NCBI GenBank assembly: GCA_963575745.1
Contig: CAUYUJ010015516.1
Coordinates: forward strand, 370,917 to 410,916
From: Prorocentrum cordatum
Lineage: Eukaryota; Sar; Dinophyceae; Prorocentrales; Prorocentraceae
Length of the DNA: 40,000 bases
Direction: 5' to 3'
Position 1 is the stretch's first letter. Each line of letters opens with the position of its first letter. A program made the position numbers and the translations under genes. This document shows, piece after piece, positions 29,894 through 39,189 of this stretch. The notes under the pieces were generated by a model. It searched no databases, was not told where the DNA came from, and worked only from the letters and a program-made list of their open reading frames with translations.

Positions 29894-30263
29894 CTTTGCG
29901 CGCCGCCCATTGCCCAACGTCGCCTCGGAAGTGGAGGCTGCGCCGCGGGCTCCTCGGGGGCGGTCTGCTCGGGCGCGCTGGCGGCCGGCGCGCCCCCGAT
30001 CTGCGTGGAGGAGGCCAGCGCTGTCGCGCCGCCCCCACTGGCGACGCCAAGATGTCGACCGCGGTGGCGGGCAGTCGAGACGCCAAGAACTCCATCTGCT
30101 CCTGCATCAGTCCGACCGCGTCCGTCAGCTCAGCGTTGCGCCGCTCCAGCTGCGCCATCTCCTCGTCTCGCGTGGAGCGCCGGGGAAGGGGCCATGGCGC
30201 TGCTCTATCTGCGGAAGCTGTCGCCAATGGGCGCGCGCCAAGGGCCGCGCGGAACGCGCCCAA
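29894..30263 (-). CDS. Exon 1 of gene G, coiled coil
   Basis: The minus strand encodes a coiled coil: TRDEEMAQLERRNAELTDAV followed by GLMQEQMEFLASRLPATAVD, with hydrophobic residues in heptad spacing. Then in a second frame it reads a linker, GGGATALASSTQIGGAPAAS and PEQTAPEEPAAQPPL. A frame change near 30050 and another before the donor are needed, so the exon may be decayed. A spliced-leader core lies 26 bp upstream on the same strand. No ATG opens the coiled-coil frame nearby. Confidence 0.4.
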
Positions 30264-30288
30264 ACGAGATGCCTGACATTCAGGCCCC

Positions 30289-30301
30289 AGCCAAAATGGC
30301 T
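30289..30301 (-). other. Partial spliced-leader core upstream of gene G
   Basis: On the minus strand AGCCATTTTGGCT matches 13 consecutive bases of the dinoflagellate spliced leader; the flanks do not match. It is oriented toward gene G. A chance match of this length is unlikely in 40 kb but not excluded, so confidence is moderate. Confidence 0.4.
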
Positions 30302-30561
30302 GCTAGCAAGGGGGGGCGGCAACGGGCATCATTGCAAGCCGGCGGGCGCCCCCGCGGAGGCGACCTATGGGCGCTATAGCGCATCGCCAATGCATCGGCG
30401 GTGCGGGGCGATCCCCGACGCCCCCGCTTGGCGCGCGCCCACCGCGGGTGCAAAACGCTCGTCTGTCGTTGGATCCGCTCCGACATCCTGGTCAGCACGC
30501 GCTCCAGGAGAGGTTCGGGCCCGCCCCCCCCCCCCCTCTCCTGCGCAGTTGGGATATGCTC

Positions 30562-30770
30562 GCCGTGCGCGTTTGCATGTGCGTGTGCGTGCGGGCGTGC
30601 GTGCGTGCATGTGTGTGTGCCTGTGTGTGTCTGTGTGCGCGCGTGTGTGCATGTGTGTGTGTGTTCGTGCGGCGTGCGTTCGTGCGTTCGTGCGTGCGTT
30701 TGCGTGTGTTTGTATGTCTCCATGCGTTCGTATGTTCGCGTGCGTGTTTGTGTGTATATGTATGTTGTTG
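30562..30770. repeat. TG/TGCG microsatellite
   Basis: Imperfect GTGC, GTGT and GCGT units on the plus strand. It is the opposite strand sense of the CA tract at 29757-29842, so the two form a loose inverted pair around exon 1 of gene G. Confidence 0.9.
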
Positions 30771-31155
30771 TTGTTGCGTGGGTCTGCCCCTCGGCCTGCA
30801 TGCGTTGCATGTGCACGCGACATCGTGCAAATATGCGCGCGTGAGAATATTCTGCTTGCGCGCGCGAGCGCTTGCGCGGTTTAATGCGCGCGACGTCATC
30901 TTAGATCATGTTCGAAGGGCACCCCAGGTGGGCCCCAGGTGTCACGTTAGAGCGGGCTCTACCAGATGTTGAATAAACGCCTGTCGATAAACCCCGCCCA
31001 TGTACTTCAACATTTCGGGGCGAACAAAGTCGTGAACCGATGTTTGGGACAAACAAGCCCGATCCGAATCCACGCGCACACTTAAGATCCGATCCCGAAA
31101 CGGGATCGGGTCTGAAATCCGGATTGGACGAAGCCGTTTTGGCTCCGACCCCAAA
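30771..31155. other. No gene recognised
   Basis: Between the TG repeat and polyprotein C. A plus-strand match to part of the spliced leader (AGCCGTTTTGGCTC, near 31134-31147) has one mismatch in 14 and faces away from the genes; it is probably coincidental or a decayed relic. Confidence 0.35.
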
Positions 31156-31174
31156 AACGGGATCGGTCGGACCT
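31156..31174 (-). repeat. 19-bp dispersed repeat, copy 2
   Basis: Identical in inverted orientation to 15323-15341. It follows the last coding-like text of polyprotein C (SLLQGCQAARCKVLERG) on the minus strand. GATCCCG/CGGGATC words surround it. Confidence 0.7.
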
Positions 31175-31959
31175 CTGGGTCCTCGCTCGAGCACCTTGCA
31201 CCGGGCTGCCTGGCATCCTTGGAGAAGGCTCAGCCCGATGTCGCTGACCACTCCCTCGAGCGGTGCGCCCGTTGCCTGAATGGGGTCCGCCAAGAACTCG
31301 AGGGGGCCAGCGCCTGCGTCGGCCGCCATGGCGCGCCTCGCGCTCTCATCAGACTGGCCCTCGGCCCTCAAGAGCAAGTGCCCCATCGATGAGCGCGGCC
31401 CTCGGGCGTGCTCGGCGCTGCGCCTCTTCCTTCCTTTTGTTTTGCCTCAGCCTCTCGTCGAGGTCGTCCTTTTGCGCTCTTCCTGGTCGGCGCGGCGCTC
31501 CTACTCCTGGATCTCGCTCGCCTCGCCAGGTGGTCTCGGCCCCTGTCGTCTGCGATCGCGGCAACAGACGCGCGGCTGAGACTGTCGCCCTCGTAGTTCG
31601 CGCCGTCGCCGCTGTCAGATAGGTGCGAGGTTGCCCCCGACTTCCGTCTGGAATGGGGAAGGCGACGCGCGGCCCGACCGCCTCCGCGCACGCCCCGGGA
31701 ACGTCGTCGCCCGCGCATCGGGAGGGGCCCGCGAACGTGGCCGGGAAGCTGCAGTGAACTCGCCAAACCGCGGCCGAATCGGCCAAGAGGTCCCGCGCGC
31801 GCACCGGCCGAGCCGCGTCCGAGGCGACCTTGGCCGCTGGACTGCCCCGATGGCGGCCGCTCAGGTTCCGCGCCCTGCATCCTCTCCCGCCGCGCGCTGC
31901 CCCCATGCGGCTGCGGCGCGGTCGACCGGCCGCGCCTGCCCACTACCCGATCAGCAGCG

Positions 31960-32582
31960 CGCGCGGCGCAGAGGGGGAAGTCGCCCTTCTCGGTGGTCTT
32001 CTCGCGGAAGCAGTTGGAGCGGGCACGCCCCCCCTGAACTGCCTGGGCCATGTAAGACTGGGCGTGGAACGGGCAGGCCCTGAACGAGTGGGCGCCGCTC
32101 ACCTCCGGGGGCTAGCGCACGTCGGATACGGCGGCGTCCTCAACCAGCATCAGAACGGGCCCCTTCCTCGCCGAGTCCCGACAACCCTTGGTACGCAGCA
32201 CCTGCGCGCACCCGGCGGTCCGGCATGCGATCCTGCCCGCCTCGCGCACGTCCGCGCTCGGCTCAGACTCCGTCTCCGAGATGGGGACCATCGCTACCGC
32301 GTTGGCCGTGCCTTTGCCCGGGCGCGAGCGCCTCCATCTCCGAGACGCACGGCGCCCGCGCGCATTCCTAGCGAACCCCGACACTCCCGACACGTCCAAG
32401 AGCAGCATGCTCTGCTCCACGCCCTGGCCCGTCCTGCACGCGCGAACTTGGCCAAGCCCGACGCGTTGATCGTGGAGGCGTGGCCGACGACCCACGACGC
32501 AACCACGTGGGCCATGGGCCTGTCTCCTGGAGGCAACGCGCATGGCGTCGCAGAGCACAAGTGCACCAGGCCGCCCCCGTCG
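31960..32582 (-). pseudogene. Downstream blocks of polyprotein C
   Basis: One frame reads DDDGGGLVHLCSATPCALPP and AHVVASWVVGHASTINASGL near 32455-32600. Another reads VLLLDVSG-like text, then DVREAGRIACRTAGCAQVLR and GPVLMLVEDAAVSDV near 32112-32270. A third has RACPFHAQSYMAQAV and CFREKTTEKGDFPLCAA near 31985-32090, with Cys and His spaced as in small zinc-binding motifs. At least two frameshifts separate them. Confidence 0.4.
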
Positions 32583-33425
32583 TCATCTCGCGCAGCCTTC
32601 AGGTCGGTCTCGAGGTGCCGGCGCGGTGATGCGGTGGACGCACCCGTGGCGGATGATGCGGCCACACTTGCTGGGCCCCCGCTCCAGCCTCGCAAACGCC
32701 CCGCTCGACTTGATGATGTCGTTGGGCATCGTGTTTTCAGAGCTGCCTCCTCGTGCCCTCGCCTCATCCTGTGCGTAGTCTGCGTCGACGGCTTCGTTCT
32801 CATCTGGGCCGCGCCAGGTCAGGGCAGCGCTTGGCTTACCGTCCCAGGCGACCTGCACGTCGCGGCCCGTCTTGCCGCCTGTGACGAAGCCGTGCGTAAT
32901 CATGAAGACGAACGCGCAGTGCGTCCAAGCCGCGCGCAAGGCCCAAGAGACGAGGCTGGCCATGGAGCCGAGGAGGGCTATCACTCCCGCTGCAGACACG
33001 CTCAGGGCGAGCCATTGGCACCGCGCCCAGTAGCGGCCACAGATGTGCGCAGCCATAGCGCTCACCATGCCCATGAGGAAAGCGATCGCCTGGTGGAGCA
33101 TGGCACCCAGCGCGTGCCCGACATTCTCGTCCAGCCACTTGAGCGCCGCCTCGAACCATGCGCTGGCGAATGCAAGCCCGCCCGGCTCGGCGCTGACCAT
33201 TCCCAGCGCGGCATCGGGTGGGCGGCCTGGAGGTGGGGGCGCACCCACAGCGGCCGCGCCATCGCCTCCTCTGGCCGGCGGCTTCCCTGGCGGCGGCGGC
33301 GGCGCCGGCGCATGCTGTGCGCGGGTAAGATTACCAGTCGATCGAAGCGCAGCCGCGGCCACACGCCGCTGCGGCGCGGGCGGCTGCTGCTCGCCCGCCT
33401 GAAGTCGTTCTGGTTCTCTCTGCAC
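32583..33425 (-). pseudogene. Hydrophobic domain of polyprotein C
   Basis: A 280-residue frame. Residues 1-75 are Pro/Ala/Gln-rich. Residues 80-103 are amphipathic; 105-128 ([20 protein letters not shown]) and 138-166 (WLALSVSAAGVIALLGSM and on) are hydrophobic enough to span a membrane. A conserved-looking block follows, GRDVQVAWDGKPSAALTWRG and DENEAVDADY at 188-217. Conservation is lost after about residue 225, where another frame (ERDDDGGGLVHLC-like text) takes over. Membrane association is inferred from hydropathy only. The frame itself is intact over this domain. Confidence 0.5.
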
Positions 33426-33510
33426 CGCCCTCCCCTCGGGCAGCGATCTGGGCGCAACTGGCGCCGCGGGCTGCTCCGCCGGGGGCGGGCTCGGCGCTGC
33501 CCCGTCTTCG

Positions 33511-34122
<612 letters not shown>

Positions 34123-34133
34123 ACGGGGGATGG

Positions 34134-34400
34134 TGGCCGGGGCGGCGCGCGGGGCGCGGGGGGGCGCGCGGGGGGCGCGGGGGGCGCGCGGGGCGCGGGG
34201 GGGCGCGCGGGCGCGCGCGGGGCGCGCGAGACGCGCGGGACGCGCGGGGCGCGCGGGGCTCGCGAGGCGCGCGGGGCGCGCGGGGCGCGCGCGGCGCGCG
34301 GGGCGCGCGCGGCGCGCGCGGCGCGCGGGGCGCGCGGGACGCGCGTGGCGCGCGCAGCGCGCGTGGCGCGCGAGGCGCGCGGGGCGTGCGGGGCCTCCTG
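34134..34400. repeat. GGCGCGCGG minisatellite
   Basis: Imperfect ~9-10-bp GC-only units following the GTA array, giving Gly-Ala-Arg frames. It stops just before the 23-bp conserved box. Confidence 0.9.
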
Positions 34401-34427
34401 GGAAGCCGTCTTTGAGTAACTACGAAG

Positions 34428-34450
34428 CAATCGGGACCGAACCCACCGCG
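34428..34450 (+). repeat. Conserved 23-bp box, copy 1
   Basis: The 23 bases (starting CAATCGGGACCGAACCC) are identical to the reverse complement of 39148-39170. Both are at the edge of a tandem array, and the box translates as a shared IGTEPTA peptide in one frame, followed by similar text (SEG-type) in both. Confidence 0.85.
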
Positions 34451-34860
34451 TCCTCCGAGGGTAGTCAGGGCTGGCTGCATCATGTGCTACGGTGTTGCTG
34501 TCATGTGTAATGTGTTTTGCTGGTCCACAATGTAATTCTGTCGTCGCGAAGCGATATAAAACAATTGTGTTGTCGTGCGCGTTTTGCAGGTGTGTACCAC
34601 TATAAACGGTCCTCACGCATACTTGTGGTGAAGTAGGTCTTGCGGAATGTCTGCAGCGCCGCGCGTGGCTTGCCCAAGATCGGGGCTGACGTTGAAGGCA
34701 CCTGTCATGCTAAGCTCAAGAGAGTGCGCGTTGCAACTTTGGCATGACTTACATTGCCGGCCGTCCAAACGCCAAACTCGTTTTCTTTTCGGGGCGCAGT
34801 TCTACACGTTCACGGAAAAACTTCACGACGAACCCCACACATATTCACCTATACTCACTC
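34451..34860. other. No gene recognised
   Basis: AT-richer single-copy-looking DNA between the box and the first ~90-bp array. Frames are short. Confidence 0.4.
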
Positions 34861-36065
34861 TTGCGAAGAAGCCAACCGTTTTTCATAACGCAATTCGTAC
34901 GCGACGCACGCCAGCACATCGAGTGTGAATGCGGACTCTGCCACAACAACCTTCGGTGCACCCCCCCTGGAGGCCACGAGCCGCGCGAAGACTGCGCTGA
35001 CATGGTCCGGGCGGCGGCGCGCGGCCTGTGCTACGTGGGCCTTCGGTGGAGCTCCCCATGACTCCGCGAACCGCATGAAGAAAAAACTGCACTGGTTTGG
35101 GCGGCTGCAAGCGACCTGTGTTTCAAAACCAATGTGGTGACGTTTTCTGTGGGGCCACGAACCGTATCAGGGCGTGCTGACATAGTCCAAATAGCGCAAA
35201 GCGGCCTGCGCCGCAAAAGCCTTCGGCGGGGCGCCGCATGGGACCCCGAACTGCAAGAACTATAAACTGAAATAGTCTGGCCAGCGGCATGCGGCCTGCA
35301 CCGGGACAAAAAAATTCGGCCGAGCTCCCTATGGGGCACCGAACTGCGTGAGGGGGGGGGTGCTGGATTGGATTGAGCGGCGGCAAGCAGCCAGCGCGAC
35401 AGAAGCCTTCGGCGTTGCATCCTGTGGGGCCACGAGCCGCGTGAGAGTGCGCCGCAATACTGTCGGTGGCGACGTGCGGCGCGCGCAACACAAGCCTTCG
35501 GTGTAAACCTCCACGAGGCCGCGGCGCGCGCAATAATTGCGTTGAACATGTCTGCTGGTCGGCAGCCGAACTTCCTATGGCGCCACGAACGGGGCGAATA
35601 AAGACCTGAAGCGGTCTGGGCGGCGGCATGCGGCCCGCGCTACCAGAAGCTTCGGCGGGGCCCCTTTCGGGGCCACGAGCCGCGTGAATAAAGAACTCGG
35701 GTGGACTGGGCGGCGACGGGCGGCCTGCGCTACAAAGACCTTCGGTGGAACTCCCAATGGGGCCGCGAACTGTGCGAGAGGGGAACTGGAATTGTTTGGG
35801 CGTTGGCAAGTGGCCTGCGCTGCAAAGGCCTTCGGAATGCTATCCGATGGGGCCGCGAATCGAGCGAGGGGCGCGTTGACGTGGTCTGGACGGGCGGCGC
35901 GCATCCTTTGCTACGAGAATGTTCGGTGCAACGCCCTTTCAGGAGCCGCGAACCGCGCGGGGTGCGCGCTGAATTGGCATCGGGCAGAAGGGAGCGGCCC
36001 TTGCTACAGGGGCCTTCGGCGGAGCCCTATGGGGCCACGAATCGTTCGAGAGGTGCGCGGAAACT
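34861..36065 (+). repeat. Composite ~90-bp repeat element, block 1
   Basis: Diverged ~90-bp units with consensus words TTCGGCGGAGCTCC, ATGGGGCCACGAACCGCG, CTGAAATGGTCTGGGCGG and GCGGCCTGCGCTACAAAGGC. The TTCGG landmark falls at 34952, 35042, 35222, 35315, 35408, 35497, 35651, 35741, 35831, 35922 and 36015, i.e. spacing 89-93 apart from two gaps. Because 90 is a multiple of three, minus-strand frames show 30-residue repeats (for example FVAQAARRRPD and RFVAP words); these are satellite artefacts. The left flank (GCGAAGAAGCCAACCG) and right flank (GGAAACTGCATTGGCGG and a purine-rich tail) match those of block 2. Confidence 0.85.
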
Positions 36066-37226
36066 GCATTGGCGGATACTCCTAAGCGAATACCGACCAC
36101 ACAGGAGAGAAGAGGATAGATGATGACGGACTGAAGCGGTCTGGAGGAGGAGGCGGTGGTAGAGGAGGGGAAGGCAGGAGATGAGGCGCTCAGCGCTCCG
36201 GGCTCCCAACGAGGACCCAACGGACAGGAGGATTAAGAAAAAACTACGGCCTCCAAAAGTTCCTTCACACTACTCTTCGATTGGTTAAAATGCCTCCGCG
36301 TCGTTCCCACGGCGTGCGAACGACGGCGCGAAGGCAAACGGAGTCCGCTGCAATGCAATCCCAGGGCTTCCAAAACGGCTCATCGATCCCCATTGGGCGC
36401 CAGAGAGCCGCCAAGTCGCCAAGATGCCCACCGAAAGAAAAAACACGAAATCCTAACATGGCACTGCTACAAGACTTCAAAACAGCTCCAGGACGGCCCA
36501 CTGCAGGCCCCGCTCAGGCTCCACAAGCTCATTCTCGCGCACCCAGTGTGGCGTAATCTGGAGGCAACATACTCCCCCGCCCACACCCCGAACGACACGA
36601 CAACTCTGGGACCCAAACAGCACTTTGGATCCCCAGTCGCAACAGAATCGAAGGCCCCAGGGGGCCCTGCCGAGCCCGTGCCAGGCCCCCCAGACATGTC
36701 CAAAACCACTGCCGAGGGGAGTCCGGACCCACCGCCGCGGGAGCGCCCATGGGGGCCGCGGTGGGTTCGGACTCCCCTCGGCAGTCTTCTCAGACGTGGA
36801 AAAAACGATGCCGAGGGGAGTCCGGACCCACCGCGGGGGGGGGAGTCCGGACCCACCGCGGGCCCATGGGGGCCCTCGCGGAGTCTCCAATGGGCTCCCC
36901 CGCAAGCCCTCTGGCCCCCACCCCCAACCCTGCCCGCCGCCCCCGTCTCTGCCCCTCCCCCCCTCATTTCTGTTCCTAAGCCTCCCTCGTTGATCCCTCC
37001 CCCAGCGCCGTCCGCCCACAGTGTCAGTTCCGAGCCTCGCCAGCATAGAATGTAACTGGGAGATACTGCTCGCTCAAAGGCTGGAAACAGCGTAGTCTGA
37101 GCGCCAATCATCGGAGGCGCCCCTCGCCCGCATCATCCTTCCAATAATGACCTTGGTCGTCGCTCCTGCCCATCGTGCTGGCCCATTTGCCTGCATCTTC
37201 CTTTTGCCCCTCCGAAACAAAATAAA
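36066..37226. other. Spacer between blocks; GGAGTCCGGACC repeats
   Basis: Not related to the ~90-bp unit. It contains a purine-rich tail (to about 36180), mixed DNA, the inverted/direct repeat cluster at 36710-36862 and a C-rich stretch (36900-37010). No gene is supported; frames are Pro/Gly-rich. Confidence 0.5.
36710..36862. repeat. Four copies of a GGAGTCCGGACCCACCGC motif, one inverted
   Basis: TGCCGAGGGGAGTCCGGACC begins direct copies at 36710 and 36809; a shorter direct copy lies at about 36839-36862. An inverted copy at 36756-36783 pairs with the first across a ~15-bp loop, with one mismatch and a 3-bp indel, making a strong potential hairpin. Confidence 0.8.
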
Positions 37227-38440
37227 CCCTGCGAAAAGCCAACCATGTCTGAACGCAGTGCAAAAAATAGACAAGACCGCCCGACACGCGCGAGTCCGCA
37301 TGCGAAATCTACCACAAGGGCCTTCGGTGGAGCCCCCCACGAAACCACCGACCGCGCGAAGACTGCGACGAAGTGGCATGGGCGGCGGCGAGCAGCCTGC
37401 GCCACAAGATTCTCCGGTGGAACTCCGCAAGGGCCCACGGACCGCGAGAGGCAACGCTGAATTGGCTGGGGGCGGCGGCCTGCGGCCTGCGCTCCAAATT
37501 TGGCTACTGAACACGTGAGCACTGTTGCTGAAATGGTCTGGACGGCGCAATGCGGCACGCGCCACAAATTCTTTCGGCGGGGTTCCATATGGGGCCACGA
37601 AGTGCGAGGGGCGCGTGCTCAATGGTCTGGGCGGCGGCGTGCGGTTTGTGCCTGAAAACGTTTCAATGGAGTTTCCGAATGCGGCCACAGATCGCGTGAG
37701 GACAGCTGAAGTGGTCTGGGCGGCGGCGCGCGGCCTGCGTCGCAAGCGTCTTCGGCGGAACCATTTTAATGGCGCCAGGAAACACATGACAAGCGATCTG
37801 AAATAGTCTGGGCGGCAACATGCGCCCTGTGCGACAAAACCCTTGGGGGGCTGCGTATGGGGCCGTGAACCGTTCGATGGGCCTGTTGCAACGGTCTGCG
37901 CGGTGGCATGCGTCCGGTGGAAAAAATATGTCGACCTCCCCGGGGGTGCGCGAATCGCGTTCTGAATGGGCTGACATGGTCTGGGCGGTGGCCAGCGGCC
38001 TATGCCACAACGCATCAGGTGGTGCTCCCTATGGGGGCACGAATGGCGTGGCGGATGAAACGAAACGGCCCGGGCGCGGCGCCCGGCCTGCGCCGCAGGG
38101 GTCGTCGATGGAATTCCAAGAATATGGAGCCGCTCACCGCGAGATGGGCGGCCTCAAATAATCTGGGCCGCGGCGTGCGGCCTGTGCTCTGCGGGATTTC
38201 GGTCGAGCTCCTCGTGGGGCCACGAAACTTGCGAACGTTGATCAGGAATGGTCGGGGAGGCGGCGCGCGGTCACATCGCGTCGGCAGGGTTGCACATGGG
38301 GCCGCGAACTGCGCGATGGGCGCGCTAGACTGGTCGCGGCACTGGCGCGCGGTGCGCACCACAGGGACTTTCAAAAACAAATCGCTCGGGGACAACGAAC
38401 AGCGCGCGGCGCGAAGGGCGCGCTGAAATTGCCGTGGCGC
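37227..38440 (+). repeat. Composite ~90-bp repeat element, block 2
   Basis: Second array of the same ~90-bp unit in the same orientation. TTCGG-type landmarks are at 37323, about 37412, 37573, 37662, 37751, 37843 and 38198, with more diverged units between. It begins with GCGAAAAGCCAACCATG, homologous to the left flank of block 1, and ends GCTGAAATTGCCGTGGCG followed by a purine-rich tail, homologous to the right flank. Long minus-strand frames (37074-38015) show the 30-residue periodicity. Confidence 0.85.
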
Positions 38441-39147
38441 GGCCACAAAACGAAGACATACCACGCAATATAAAAGGGGATGGGAGATGAGGAAACGAAG
38501 CGGAAAGAAAAAAGAGCAGGAAGAGGAGGGGGAGAAGAGGAGAAGAGGAGAGGAGAGACAAACAGAAGGGATGAAGCGAAAAGCGCAAGCGAGGACCTGA
38601 CGCGCAGGAGGGCCTGGAACAAAAACGAAACAAATCGAGGGCCGCCCTCGACCAACGCGCGCGCACCACGCGCGCGCCGGGCAAACCAGCGGCAGGCCAA
38701 GCACGCGAGGCGCAGCGTGCCGCACCGGGCACAGCACACGCACGAAGCAAAAATCACAAACGTACAAAGCGCGTCAATCAGATAGCGGGATCACCTGCCA
38801 ACGCGCGCGCGCACGATGCTGGCACCGCCACTCGCTACAAGGAGCCTCCAATCCGCGACGAACCATCGCGAGGCCTCCAAAGGCACCTCGTACTAACTGT
38901 TTCTGGACAGCGGTGTTGGTTCGGAACGGGGCCTGGCTCTGGAAGGCGAGCGCGGACACGCAATTCCCTGGCCAGCAGCGGCAGCAGTGAGAGCTGCCGA
39001 GCTCGCGCGCGCTACAAACATCGACGGCGCGTGCGGACACGTTGGCATGCGTTGGTTCATCTCGCTTCTGCCAGTGCCCAACAAGGGGCTCAAAGTGTGC
39101 CCGTCCAGGGCCCGCCGCGGGCCACGGCCCTCAACGCCCTCCAATGG
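38441..39147. other. Purine-rich tail and unassigned sequence
   Basis: 38475-38590 is AG-rich on the plus strand, resembling the tail after block 1. The rest is mixed. A minus-strand frame here reads through into the 21-bp array and carries the IGTEPTA peptide, but no domain is recognised. Confidence 0.45.
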
Positions 39148-39170
39148 CGCGGTGGGTTCGGTCCCGATTG
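39148..39170 (-). repeat. Conserved 23-bp box, copy 2
   Basis: Exact inverted copy of 34428-34450. On the minus strand the 21-bp array precedes the box, just as the GC minisatellite precedes copy 1 on the plus strand. Confidence 0.85.
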
Positions 39171-39189
39171 GTTGGTAAGCATTGAGTCT

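Larger units (their letters stand above)
31190..33425 (-). mobile_element. Fragment of polyprotein element C
   Basis: Minus-strand coding text continues in three frames: a hydrophobic domain (32583-33425), a mixed region (32112-32580), a Cys/His-containing stretch with CPFHAQSYMAQ (about 32000-32090) and an ending with LEFLADPIQATGAPLEGVVS (about 31190-31310). It resembles parts of a third multicopy dinoflagellate polyprotein as I recall. Its 5' side runs into the 33511-34122 GTA array. No RT was found in this piece. Confidence 0.5.

Noticed and set aside
31129-31150. Plus-strand match to the spliced leader (about 15 of 22)
   Set aside because: Mismatches at both ends and orientation away from coding text; too weak to call.
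35031-35904. Minus-strand 30-residue repeat proteins
   Set aside because: Several frames are open at once because the DNA unit is about 90 bp; periodic text follows from the satellite, and units carry indels that break the frame.
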